From positions 1-64,000 of the forward strand of contig NZ_ABLD01000006.1 in the NCBI RefSeq assembly GCF_000172415.1: a stretch of DNA of 64,000 nt, given 5' to 3'. The notes beneath the pieces were generated by a model, which worked only from the letters and a program-made list of their open reading frames with translations, was not told the origin of the DNA and did not search any database. Source of the DNA: Paraburkholderia graminis C4D1M. GTDB lineage: Bacteria > Pseudomonadota > Gammaproteobacteria > Burkholderiales > Burkholderiaceae. The position numbers were made by a program, and so were the translations under genes. Shown in pieces: positions 8,578 to 16,191 of the stretch (its first letter is position 1; each line of letters opens with the position of its first letter).

Positions 8578-10076
8578 AAATCCTCATCGCGCGGATGAAT
8601 CACGAGACCAACACGTTCTCGCCGGTGGCCACGCCGTTGTCTGCATTCGGCCTGAACGGCGGGAAGCTCGGCCCAAGTTTCGGCGACGACGCGTTCAACG
8701 ACAACAAGGGCATGCAGACCGCGATGGCCGCGTTCATCGACGCCGCCGCGCGCGAGGGCGCGCATATCGTGACGCCCGTGTCGGCAGCGGCGAACCCGAG
8801 CGGACCCGTCGACGCTGCGGCCTACGACGCGATCTGCGATGCAATCGTTGCAGCCACAAACGGATGCGACGCTGTGATGCTCGATCTGCACGGCGCGATG
8901 GTCGCGGAAAATTCGAACGACGGCGAAGGCGATCTGCTCGAACGCGTGCGCGCGGCATTGCCGAATGCGCCGATCGCCGTCGCACTCGATCTGCACGGCA
9001 ACGTCACGCAGAAGATGATCGACAACGCGGATGTGATCGTCAGCTTCAAGACTTATCCGCACGTCGATATGTACGAGACCGGCGCGCACGCCGCGCGTTT
9101 GCTGTTCGCGTCGATGCATGGCGACGTGAAGCCGGTGATCGCGTGGCGTCAGCCGCCGCTGCTCACGCATACGCTGCGCAGCTCGACGGCCGAAGGCGCG
9201 ATGAAGCGTGCGGTCGATGCCGCCCGCGCCGCCGAAGCGGACGGCATGCTCGCGGTCTCGGTGCTGTCGGGCTTTTCGCTCGCCGATATCGAGGCGCCCT
9301 GCATCAGCGTCGTGGTGGTCGGCAACGGAGATCACGCGCAAGCGGAAGCGGTCGCCGAGCGCATCGCGCGGCAGATCTGGAACGAGCGCGAGGATTTCGT
9401 CTACCGCAGCGCACCGCTCGCGGAATCGGTTGCAGAAGCCGCCGCGCTCGCGAAAGACGCCGACAAGCCGGTGCTGCTGCTCGATCATGGCGACAACTGC
9501 ATGTCGGGCGGTACGTGCGACACGATGGACCTGCTCGAAGAAGCGCTTGCACGGCAACTCGACGGCATCGTCACCGGGCCGTTGTGCGATCCGCAGGCGG
9601 TGGCCGCGCTGATGGCCGCGGGCGTCGGCAGCACGGTCACCATCACGATCGGCAACAAGGTCGAGAGCGGCGCAGGCGCGCCGCGTGCGCCGGTCGCGAT
9701 GACCGGCGTCGTGCGCGCGTTGACCGACGGCGAATACGTGATCACCGGCCCGACCTACACCGGCCAGCGCGCGCATATGGGGCGCGCGGCGGTGCTCGAC
9801 ACGGGCACGGTGAAGCTCGTCGTGACCGAGCACACGCACGAACCGTGGGACCTCGGCGTATTCGAAAGCGTCGGCATCGATCCGCGTCGCGCGCGCTTTC
9901 TGCTGCTCAAATCGCGCATGTATTGCCGTCCGGTTTTCGTGCCGATTTCGGCGGGACTCGTGGAGTGCGATAGCCGCGGCGTGACGAGTTCGGACTATGG
10001 GCTCTTCGCTTTCAAGAACGTGAAGCGCCCCGTGTTCCCGCTCGATGCCGACGCCGAATGGAACCCGGCGCATTGA
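8574..10076 (+). CDS. M81 family metallopeptidase (MlrC-like)
   Basis: This 500-aa protein starts at the ATG overlapping the previous stop (ATGA). The opening KILIARMNHETNTFSP, the LDLHGAMVAE and LDLHGNVTQ metal-site blocks, SFKTYPHVDMYETG and the C-terminal LLDHGDNCMSGGTCDT segment are typical of the MlrC/DUF1485 family. The founding member linearises microcystin-derived peptides, but most relatives lie in catabolic operons with unknown substrates. Translational coupling to the M20 enzyme argues for two steps in one pathway, for example ring or peptide opening and ureido hydrolysis. Confidence 0.88.
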   Translation: MKILIARMNHETNTFSPVATPLSAFGLNGGKLGPSFGDDAFNDNKGMQTAMAAFIDAAAREGAHIVTPVSAAANPSGPVDAAAYDAICDAIVAATNGCDAVMLDLHGAMVAENSNDGEGDLLERVRAALPNAPIAVALDLHGNVTQKMIDNADVIVSFKTYPHVDMYETGAHAARLLFASMHGDVKPVIAWRQPPLLTHTLRSSTAEGAMKRAVDAARAAEADGMLAVSVLSGFSLADIEAPCISVVVVGNGDHAQAEAVAERIARQIWNEREDFVYRSAPLAESVAEAAALAKDADKPVLLLDHGDNCMSGGTCDTMDLLEEALARQLDGIVTGPLCDPQAVAALMAAGVGSTVTITIGNKVESGAGAPRAPVAMTGVVRALTDGEYVITGPTYTGQRAHMGRAAVLDTGTVKLVVTEHTHEPWDLGVFESVGIDPRRARFLLLKSRMYCRPVFVPISAGLVECDSRGVTSSDYGLFAFKNVKRPVFPLDADAEWNPAH

Positions 10077-10090
10077 ATGACGTCCGGCCC

Positions 10091-10119
10091 TTGTGCAGTT
10101 TCGAGAGACTCTCTATAAT
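10091..10119 (+). promoter_or_regulatory. Sigma-70 promoter for tRNA-Val
   Basis: TTGTGC (10091-10096) and a perfect TATAAT (10114-10119) are separated by exactly 17 bases and sit 12 bases before the tRNA 5' end. The position and a GC-rich discriminator fit a stable-RNA promoter. Confidence 0.75.
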
Positions 10120-10131
10120 TCGCGCCTCTAC

Positions 10132-10208
10132 AGGCTCGTAGCTCAGTTGGTTAGAGCACCACCTTGACATGGTGGGGGTCGTTGGTTCGAATCCAATCGA
10201 GCCTACCA
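10132..10208 (+). tRNA. tRNA-Val (anticodon GAC)
   Basis: A 77-base cloverleaf: acceptor AGGCTCG (10132-10138) pairs with CGAGCCT (10198-10204), followed by A and the encoded CCA. The D-arm block GCTCAGTTGGTTAGAGC and the T-loop GGTTCGAATCC are canonical. The anticodon stem CCACC/GGTGG encloses TTGACAT, with GAC at 10166-10168, which reads valine GUC and GUU codons. Confidence 0.97.
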
Positions 10209-10220
10209 ACGCATTGCGAC

Positions 10221-10250
10221 GTAGACGAAAGCGGCTTCGCTTTCGTCTAC
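10221..10250 (+). terminator. Hairpin downstream of tRNA-Val
   Basis: GTAGACGAAAGCG (10221-10233) and CGCTTTCGTCTAC (10238-10250) pair perfectly over 13 bp with a 4-base loop, 12 bases after the tRNA. No clear T run follows, so it may act in 3' processing as well as in termination. Confidence 0.65.
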
Positions 10251-10308
10251 TGTCCTATCAGCAGCAAGTCGCTTCAGTTCTCTTTTCCCTTTCGAATCCG
10301 GCTCAGGC

Positions 10309-11202
10309 TTAGATCGCGCGTTGCAAAGCGGCGTTCGATGCGCTTGCGTCCTGCGGCGCGGCAGATTCCGTATCGAATCTATAGAACGACAAGGCCGTTT
10401 TGCGCACGATTGAATCGAGATCCTCCGCATGAAGGCCGAGATCGAGCAGCGCGGACAACGATTCGCCGTAGCTCGTGACCGCTTCGTATTGCGTGTGCGG
10501 CCAGTCGCTGCCCCACATCAGGCGATGCGTGCCGAAGTGCTCGATCAGTTGCGCCGTTGCGTCGGCAACGAACGGCGAGCCCGGCGCCGCACAGCGATAC
10601 GCGCCCGACACCTTGACCCACACGCTGCCCGTGCTGCCATAACCGAGCAGCGCTTTGAAACCGCGGTCCTGTGTGCCCAACGCGGGATCGGGCCGGCCGA
10701 AATGATCGACGACGACTCGCACGCCGCGCTCGAGAAGCCGGTCGATCATCGGCGCGAGATCGACTGCGTTTCTGTGCAGCTCGACATGCCAGCCGAGCCG
10801 CGCGACGTTATCGAAGAGGGACGTCCAAGGTTGTGCGCCGAGATCCGGCAGCGTCTGTTCCATCAGGTTGAGACGAATGCCCGTCACGCCGCGGCGGTGC
10901 ATGTCCGCCAATTCACTCGTGCTTATGTCGGGCGCAACGACGACGACGCCACGCAGGCGCTCGCTCTGCGCGGCCAACGCTTGCAACAGATAGCCGTTGT
11001 CGGTGCCGAGAAAGCTCGGCTGCACCAGCACCGCATGCGTCATTCCGTGCGCGTTGAGCAGCGGCAAATAGTCGTCGAGTGTTGCATCGTAGGCGGGCGC
11101 ATAGCGCCGCTCGCCGCTCAACGGCAAGCCTCGCTCGAAAACGTGCGCATGCGTGTCGACACCACTGTGTGCAAACGGGAGTGAGGAGGCCAATGCGTTC
11201 AT
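10309..11202 (-). CDS. Amidohydrolase 2 family metal-dependent hydrolase
   Basis: This is a TIM-barrel hydrolase of about 297 aa, related to 2-pyrone-4,6-dicarboxylate lactonase and other amidohydrolase-2 proteins. The N-terminal VDTHAHVFERGLPL carries the first-strand HxH site, VVVDHFGRPDP sits at the middle of the barrel and LMWGSDWPHTQYE carries the late-strand aspartate. The ATG at 11202 was chosen; a TTG six bases upstream is possible. The upstream transporter gene ends essentially at its start, so they form an operon. A role in opening a lactone or aromatic-derived ring acid taken up by the neighbouring MFS protein is plausible but unproven. Confidence 0.85.
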   Translation of the reverse strand: MNALASSLPFAHSGVDTHAHVFERGLPLSGERRYAPAYDATLDDYLPLLNAHGMTHAVLVQPSFLGTDNGYLLQALAAQSERLRGVVVVAPDISTSELADMHRRGVTGIRLNLMEQTLPDLGAQPWTSLFDNVARLGWHVELHRNAVDLAPMIDRLLERGVRVVVDHFGRPDPALGTQDRGFKALLGYGSTGSVWVKVSGAYRCAAPGSPFVADATAQLIEHFGTHRLMWGSDWPHTQYEAVTSYGESLSALLDLGLHAEDLDSIVRKTALSFYRFDTESAAPQDASASNAALQRAI

Positions 11203-11204
11203 AT

Positions 11205-12527
11205 TCAACTACGCGGGGAATTCAGGGTGAAATGCGCGGCGTCAGTGGCGTCCGTCGCATCAGTGCGATCGGCGGACTGATCCGGCGCCGCGCCGCGCAG
11301 ACGCTTGCCGCGCGTTTCGGGAAGCAGCAGCACGGCGATCATCGCGAGCCCGTACGCGATGGCCGCGTCGATGCCGATGGCCGCGCCGAGCGACATCGAA
11401 TGGCTCATGTAGCCGACCAGCACCGGAAAACCCGCCGACGCAATGCGCCCGAAGTTGTAGCAAAAGCCGACGCCGGTGCCGCGCATGTCGGCGGGATATA
11501 GCTCGTTGAAGAGCGGCCCGAGGCTCGCCGGAATGCCCGCCGCGAAGAGGCCGAGCGGAAAGCCGAGCACCAGCATCTGCGTGTTCGTCAACGGCAGCAT
11601 CACATACGCGAGCACGGTGACGATGCAGCAGAAAGCGAACAACGCGATATTGCGTCGACGGCCGATGCGATCGAGCAGATACGCGCTCAGCATGCAGCCG
11701 CACCAGAATGCGACGATCACGACCGCGAGATAGCCGCCCGTGTTCAGCACCGACAGATGCCGCTCCTTCGCGAGAAACGTGGGCAGCCACGACATGATCG
11801 CGTAGTAGCCGCCGTGTGCGCCCGTGCCGAGCACCGCGCCGATGAGCGTCGTGCGCAGCACGCGCGGCTGGAAGACCTGCACGATCTGACCGAGCGCGGA
11901 CACCCTGGCGTGCGCGTCGACGCCGACGGGCGCAACGCGCACCGGTTCCTTCAGATTACGCCGCACGAACAGCACGAGCCCGGCGGGCAGCAGGCCGACC
12001 GCGAACATCACGCGCCACGCGGTGTCGCCGGGCAGCCAGGAAAACACCGCGGCGTAGACCAGCACCGCGCCGCCCCAGCCGACGGCCCATGCGCTTTGCA
12101 CCGCGCCCATCGCACGGCCGCGATGCTCGGTGCGGATCGTCTCGGCCATCAGCACCGCGCCCGCGGCCCACTCGCCGCCGAAGCCGAAGCCTTGCAGCGC
12201 CTTGAGCAGCAGCAGTTGCGGGAAATTCTGCGCGAATGCGCACAGGAACGTGAAGCCGGCGAACCAGAGAATCGTCATTTGCAACGTGCGCACGCGGCCG
12301 AAGCGGTCCGACAGCGCGCCCGCAATCCAGCCGCCGAGCGCCGACGAAATCAGCGTGACGCTGCTGATCGCGCCGGCTTGCGTATGGCCGATGCCATAAG
12401 CCGCGATGATCGCGGGAATGGCGAGCGTGAACATCTGCACGTCGAGCGCGTCGAGTCCCCATCCGGCGAAGCAGCCCCAGAAGGTGTTGCGCTCCACCGG
12501 CGTACTCTCTTTGTACCACCTGAACAT
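11205..12527 (-). CDS. MFS transporter (carboxylate/sialate-type symporter family)
   Basis: This 440-aa protein has about twelve membrane helices. It opens with NTFWGCFAGWGLDALDVQMF, has the loop 2-3 motif LSDRFGRVRTLQ, and the GFGFGGEWAAGAVLMAE helix typical of sialate- and carboxylate-type MFS symporters. The second ATG (12527) is preferred because GGAG lies six bases before it, whereas it abuts the first ATG at 12533. It is co-oriented with the amidohydrolase and has a 32-bp near-palindrome just upstream, so it is probably controlled by the adjacent GntR/UTRA regulator. The substrate is presumably an organic acid. Confidence 0.87.
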   Translation of the reverse strand: MFRWYKESTPVERNTFWGCFAGWGLDALDVQMFTLAIPAIIAAYGIGHTQAGAISSVTLISSALGGWIAGALSDRFGRVRTLQMTILWFAGFTFLCAFAQNFPQLLLLKALQGFGFGGEWAAGAVLMAETIRTEHRGRAMGAVQSAWAVGWGGAVLVYAAVFSWLPGDTAWRVMFAVGLLPAGLVLFVRRNLKEPVRVAPVGVDAHARVSALGQIVQVFQPRVLRTTLIGAVLGTGAHGGYYAIMSWLPTFLAKERHLSVLNTGGYLAVVIVAFWCGCMLSAYLLDRIGRRRNIALFAFCCIVTVLAYVMLPLTNTQMLVLGFPLGLFAAGIPASLGPLFNELYPADMRGTGVGFCYNFGRIASAGFPVLVGYMSHSMSLGAAIGIDAAIAYGLAMIAVLLLPETRGKRLRGAAPDQSADRTDATDATDAAHFTLNSPRS

Positions 12528-12555
12528 AGCCATCTCCGTCCGTCGTTCTGTCCGA

Positions 12556-12587
12556 ATTCATGCAGTCATATATATGAATGCATGAAT
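12556..12587. promoter_or_regulatory. 32-bp near-perfect palindrome, candidate GntR/UTRA operator 1
   Basis: The left half ATTCATGCAGTCATAT (12556-12571) matches the reverse complement of the right half with a single mismatch. The core CAGTCATATATATGA is shared with a second palindrome at 13527-13550 on the other side of the regulator gene. It lies 29 bases upstream of the minus-strand transporter start. Confidence 0.75.
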
Positions 12588-12677
12588 CTTGCACTCGATC
12601 CGGCGCGCGGTCATTGGGTAATAACCCTTGCTCGCCTGAAACCGGCGCGATGCGGTAGAGTGGTGACTCCTCTGTAT

Positions 12678-12689
12678 AACTGTATGAAT
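12678..12689 (+). promoter_or_regulatory. Half-operator next to the gntR start
   Basis: AACTGTATGAAT resembles one arm of the palindromes at 12556 and 13527 and ends two bases before the regulator ATG. It could allow autoregulation. A single arm is weak evidence. Confidence 0.35.
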
Positions 12690-12691
12690 CC

Positions 12692-13435
12692 ATGACTACG
12701 GCGTCTTTCGCGTCAAGGCCGGACGACCGGCTGCCCCGTTATCAGCAATTGCGCGACGACCTCGTCAGCCGCATTGCCGCCGGCGAGTGGGCGCCCGAAG
12801 AGGCCATCGCCACCGAGGCCGAACTGGGTCAGTTCTACAACGTTTCCACCGGCACCGTGCGCAAGGCAATCGATCTGCTGGTCAGCGACGGCGTGCTGAC
12901 GCGAACCCAGGGCAAGGGCACGTTCGTGCGGCGGCCGCGCTTCGACTCGTCGCTGTTCCGCTTTTTCCGCTTCGTTTCGCGCGACGGCCAGCCTGTGCTT
13001 CCCACGGCGCGTGTGCTCAAGCGCGAGATCGTCAAACCGAACGAGGAGATCCGCGACGCGTTGCGCATGAAGGTTTCCGAAAAAGCGATTCATTTGTCGC
13101 GCGTGCGCATGATCGAACGCCGAACGGTTCTCGCCGAAGAAATCTGGCTGCCGCGCGCGCGTTTCGAAGCGCTCGCCACGTTGCCACTCGATCAGTTCGA
13201 GGACCTGCTGTATCCGCTTTACGAGCGGCTGTGCAAGCAGATGGTCGCATCGGCGACGGAAATTCTCCGCGTCGAACAGGCTACCGCCGAAACCGCCACG
13301 CTGCTCAGCATCAAAACGGGCAGCCCGGTGATTCTCGTTCACCGCGTGGCTTCCGACTTCGCCGGCGCGCCGTTCGAATGGCGCAGCACGCGCGGCGCGG
13401 CCGATACGTTCCAGTATCAGGTCGACATCCGCTAA
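12692..13435 (+). CDS. GntR/HutC family regulator with UTRA domain
   Basis: This 247-aa repressor has an N-terminal GntR winged helix at residues about 10-80, containing LPRYQQLRDDLVSRIAAGEW, VSTGTVRKAIDLLVSDGVL and RTQGKGTFV. A C-terminal UTRA effector domain follows at about 100-245, with LSRVRMIERRTVLAEEIWLP. No strong ribosome binding site precedes the ATG, so the mRNA may be leaderless or weakly translated. Divergent and downstream transporter genes each carry a matching palindrome, making this the likely controller of both. The ligand is unknown. Confidence 0.9.
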   Translation: MTTASFASRPDDRLPRYQQLRDDLVSRIAAGEWAPEEAIATEAELGQFYNVSTGTVRKAIDLLVSDGVLTRTQGKGTFVRRPRFDSSLFRFFRFVSRDGQPVLPTARVLKREIVKPNEEIRDALRMKVSEKAIHLSRVRMIERRTVLAEEIWLPRARFEALATLPLDQFEDLLYPLYERLCKQMVASATEILRVEQATAETATLLSIKTGSPVILVHRVASDFAGAPFEWRSTRGAADTFQYQVDIR

Positions 13436-13526
13436 ACGCCACGCCGGCGTTTTCTTCTCTCTCTCACGCAAGACCCCGTGCGCCCGCGCTATGCGGGTAT
13501 CACCTCATGGCGTCGCATCGCGATTC

Positions 13527-13550
13527 ATACAATCATATATATGACTGTAT
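13527..13550. promoter_or_regulatory. 24-bp near-perfect palindrome, candidate GntR/UTRA operator 2
   Basis: ATACAATCATAT (13527-13538) matches the reverse complement of ATATGACTGTAT (13539-13550) with one mismatch. It shares its core with the site at 12556-12587 and lies 37 bases upstream of the second MFS gene. Confidence 0.75.
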
Positions 13551-13586
13551 CAATATTGCCGATGCAATCCGGCAAGCGGAGAAACG

Positions 13587-14810
13587 ATGTCCACACAACT
13601 CACATTCGAGCAGCAGGTCATGAAGAAGATGGCGTGGCGGTTAATGCCGCTTCTCATCATCATGTTCCTGATTTCGTTTATCGACCGGCAGAACGTCGGC
13701 TTCGCCAAGCTGGAGATGGTGCACGCGCTCGGTATGACCGAGGCGTCGTACGGATTGGGCGCGTCGCTGTTCTTCATCGGCTATCTGCTGTTCGAAGTGC
13801 CGAGCACGCTCGCGCTGCATCGCTTCGGCGCGCGCGCGTGGCTTGCGCGCATCATGCTGACGTGGGGCGTCGTCACGGTATTGATGGCGTTTGCCCGTTC
13901 GCTGCCGGTGTTCTACTCGTTCCGTTTTGCGTTGGGCGTCGCGGAAGCCGGGTTTTATCCGGGCGTCATCTATTACCTCACGCAGTGGTTTCCGCAGAGC
14001 TATCGCACGAGAGTGCTGGGCTTTTTCACGCTCGGCAGCTCGCTCGCGAACATGCTCGGCTCGCTGATCGGCGGGCTCCTGCTGACGCTCGGCGGCACGT
14101 GGGGTTTCGCGGGCTGGCAGTGGGTGTTCATCGCGACCGGCTTGCCCGCGGTGATCGTTGCCTTCGTCGCGCTCAAGTACCTGCCGAATTCGGTCAGCGA
14201 CGCGCCGTTTCTGTCGCAACAGGAGAAGGACGTCGTGCTCGCCGCGCTGAAACGCGAGGCCTCGGACGCCGCGAAGGCGACGCATCCGTGGGCGGCGCTG
14301 CTCGATCCCAAGGTGCTGATGTTCGCGCTGACCTACATGCTGATGTCGACGTCGCTCTATGGCGTGACGTACTGGATGCCCACGCTGCTGAAGAGCGACG
14401 GCGTGTCATCGTCGCTCAACGGTGTGCTCAACATGATTCCGTGGGCGCTCGCGACACTGCTGCTGTTGTGGCTTCCCGGCAAGCTCAAGCGCGAGCGCGT
14501 GGTGTTGAAGGCGATGAGCCTTGTTGCAGCGGTCGGCGTGGTGGGCTTCGCGTCCAGCCTCGTGCTGCCCACCGCCACGCTGCGCTTCGCGGCGCTGTGC
14601 CTCGGCGGCGCATGCATTCCGTTGCTCTATCCGTGCTTCTGGTCGCTGCCGCCGCGCTTTTTCTCGGGCGCGCGCGCCGCGGCGAGCGTTGCGGCGATCA
14701 ATGCGATCGGCAATCTCGGCGGCTTCGCGGGACAGAACCTGATGCCGTACGTCGGCAGACGGCGCACAGCCAGATCGCGCCGATGCTGGTGCCGACCGCA
14801 TGTTTGCTGA
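13587..14810 (+). CDS. MFS transporter (ACS family), frameshifted near the C-terminus
   Basis: This is an anion:cation symporter type MFS protein. FIDRQNVGFAKLEM in helix 1, YLLFEVPSTLALHRFGARAW and GVAEAGFYPGVIYYLTQWFP are characteristic. The frame is normal to GGFAGQNLMPYVG and then becomes a short Arg/Cys-rich tail ending at 14810. Another frame from about 14756 to 14896 encodes the expected end, SQIAPMLVPTACLLTLG and the rest of helix 12. A one-base loss near 14754-14760 explains this; restored, the protein would have about 436 aa. The start has GGAG upstream and a regulator operator before it. The change is either a real inactivating mutation or a sequencing error. Confidence 0.8.
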   Translation: MSTQLTFEQQVMKKMAWRLMPLLIIMFLISFIDRQNVGFAKLEMVHALGMTEASYGLGASLFFIGYLLFEVPSTLALHRFGARAWLARIMLTWGVVTVLMAFARSLPVFYSFRFALGVAEAGFYPGVIYYLTQWFPQSYRTRVLGFFTLGSSLANMLGSLIGGLLLTLGGTWGFAGWQWVFIATGLPAVIVAFVALKYLPNSVSDAPFLSQQEKDVVLAALKREASDAAKATHPWAALLDPKVLMFALTYMLMSTSLYGVTYWMPTLLKSDGVSSSLNGVLNMIPWALATLLLLWLPGKLKRERVVLKAMSLVAAVGVVGFASSLVLPTATLRFAALCLGGACIPLLYPCFWSLPPRFFSGARAAASVAAINAIGNLGGFAGQNLMPYVGRRRTARSRRCWCRPHVC

Positions 14811-14904
14811 CGTTGGGAATCGGCACCGGCATTGCCGCGTTGATCGGCGCGCGCCGCCGCGTAGCACTTGAAGCAGCGCCGCTGCGTTCGAACTGATAGA
14901 CGGG

Positions 14905-14935
14905 TAAAAAAAACGGCCGCGCAACTGCGCGGCCG
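14905..14935 (-). terminator. Intrinsic terminator of the selD-selU-permease unit
   Basis: On the minus strand CGGCCGCGC and GCGCGGCCG (14914-14935) form a 9-bp GC-only stem with a 4-base loop, followed directly by a run of eight T residues. This is a classic rho-independent terminator for the leftward genes. It may also hinder rightward readthrough from the MFS gene. Confidence 0.85.
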
Positions 14936-14976
14936 AATGCATTTACGAGCCTGAATCACGCACGCTCAAATCGGCT

Positions 14977-15111
14977 TCAAGGACGAAGCAGATCGAAGCT
15001 CGCCAGCACCAACACTCCGGTCACGGCGATGAGCGCCACCGAATGTTGGCCGAAGTAGAGAAGCGCCGCCGCCGACCACGACGCCAGCGTAAATACCGCA
15101 AGCTTTTTCAT
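14977..15111 (-). CDS. Small membrane protein (44 aa), coupled to the permease
   Basis: The ATG at 15111 overlaps the permease stop codon as ATGA. The peptide starts MKKLAVFTLASWSAAALLYF and contains two hydrophobic stretches separated by GQHSV, then ends SFDLLRP. It could be a two-helix hairpin in the inner membrane, perhaps an accessory subunit of the permease. Its length is below most gene-calling cutoffs. The coupling, the hydrophobic pattern and the terminator just downstream support it; no family is recognised. Confidence 0.65.
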   Translation of the reverse strand: MKKLAVFTLASWSAAALLYFGQHSVALIAVTGVLVLASFDLLRP

Positions 15112-16166
15112 CAGAACCTCAACACCGCCGCGAGCAGGCCGCTGACTACGCCGCAGATCACCACGGCCAGCGCGACCACGCTCAGCACGCGCTTCGGGAA
15201 CGAGCGCCCGAGCATCGCCATCGACGGCACGCTGATCAAAGGCAGCGTCATCAGCAGCGCGCCGGCCGGACCGGCGGCCACGCCGAACGACAGCATCGCC
15301 TGGATGATCGGCACTTCGCCGGCCGTCGGAATCACGAACAGCGTGCCGGCGATGGACAGCGCGACGATCCACAACACGCTGTTGTCGATATCCGGCCCGA
15401 CATGCGGAAAGAGCCACGCGCGCGCCGCGCCGAGAATCAGCACGAGCACGATGTATTCGGGCACGAGACGCAGCGTCATCGTGCCGAGGATTTTCACCCA
15501 GCGCGTGAAGGCGTTGCCCGGTTCGTCTTCGGTGACGAGTTGCGCGATGGCTTCGCGCGACGCCTGGGCTTCCTTCGGCGTAACCATGCGGTTCACCAGG
15601 TAGCCGAGGCCGAACACCATCACGAGGCCGAGCGCGAGCCGCAGGCCCATCCATTGCCAGCCGAGCACGAAGCCCATGAAAACCAGCGTGGCCGGATTCA
15701 GCGCGGTATTGCCGAGCCAGAAGGCGATGGCCGCGCCGGGCGCCGCCTGGCGCGCGCGCAGTCCCGCGACCACCGGCGCCGCGCAGCAGGTGCACATCAT
15801 GCCGGGCAATGACATGAGGCCGCCTTTCACGACGCTGCTGAAGTCGCTGCGGCCGAGCGCGCGTGCGACCCATTGCGGCGGAATCAGCGCCTGGACCGCG
15901 GAGCCGAGCAGCAATCCGAGCACCATGGCTTGCCAGATCGCCTTGCCGTACGCGAACGCGTAGTCGATTGCGGATTGCCACGACGCTTCCGGCGCGCTCG
16001 CCGACGTGCCCATCAGAATGGACTTGCCGATCGAATGCTGGCTCGCGGCGACGAACGCGCGGTTGTAATACGGAAACCACTTCACATAGAAGAGTCCGAC
16101 GACGGCGATCGCAAGGAACACGATCCAGCCAAGAGCGACGCGGGGCTGGCGAAGGGTTGATTGCAT
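15111..16166 (-). CDS. Putative permease, YraQ/ArsP-like (DUF318) family
   Basis: This 351-aa integral membrane protein has about eight to ten helices. Two symmetric family blocks are visible: GGLMSLPGMMCTCCAAPVVA with a CTCC motif, and IPTAGEVPIIQAMLSFGVAA. A central cytoplasmic loop (MVTPKEAQASREAIAQLVTE) separates the halves. Relatives include ArsP, an exporter of trivalent organoarsenicals, and YraQ of unknown role. The ATG at 16166 was chosen over an upstream TTG at 16199. It follows selU by about 25 bases and shares its orientation and terminator, so a role with selenium or another metalloid is an attractive inference. Thiol ligands in CTCC could bind soft ions. Confidence 0.8.
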   Translation of the reverse strand: MQSTLRQPRVALGWIVFLAIAVVGLFYVKWFPYYNRAFVAASQHSIGKSILMGTSASAPEASWQSAIDYAFAYGKAIWQAMVLGLLLGSAVQALIPPQWVARALGRSDFSSVVKGGLMSLPGMMCTCCAAPVVAGLRARQAAPGAAIAFWLGNTALNPATLVFMGFVLGWQWMGLRLALGLVMVFGLGYLVNRMVTPKEAQASREAIAQLVTEDEPGNAFTRWVKILGTMTLRLVPEYIVLVLILGAARAWLFPHVGPDIDNSVLWIVALSIAGTLFVIPTAGEVPIIQAMLSFGVAAGPAGALLMTLPLISVPSMAMLGRSFPKRVLSVVALAVVICGVVSGLLAAVLRF

Positions 16167-16191
16167 GTTGTTTTCAAACGTTGATGTTGAG

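Noticed and set aside
8481..10073. Antisense frame of 530 codons opposite the M81 gene
   Set aside because: No motif or ribosome binding site is seen, and it is fully covered by a recognised gene.
14905..14935. The hairpin as terminator of the rightward MFS gene
   Set aside because: The A run precedes the stem on the plus strand, so the T run needed for termination follows it only on the minus strand. It is assigned to the leftward permease unit.
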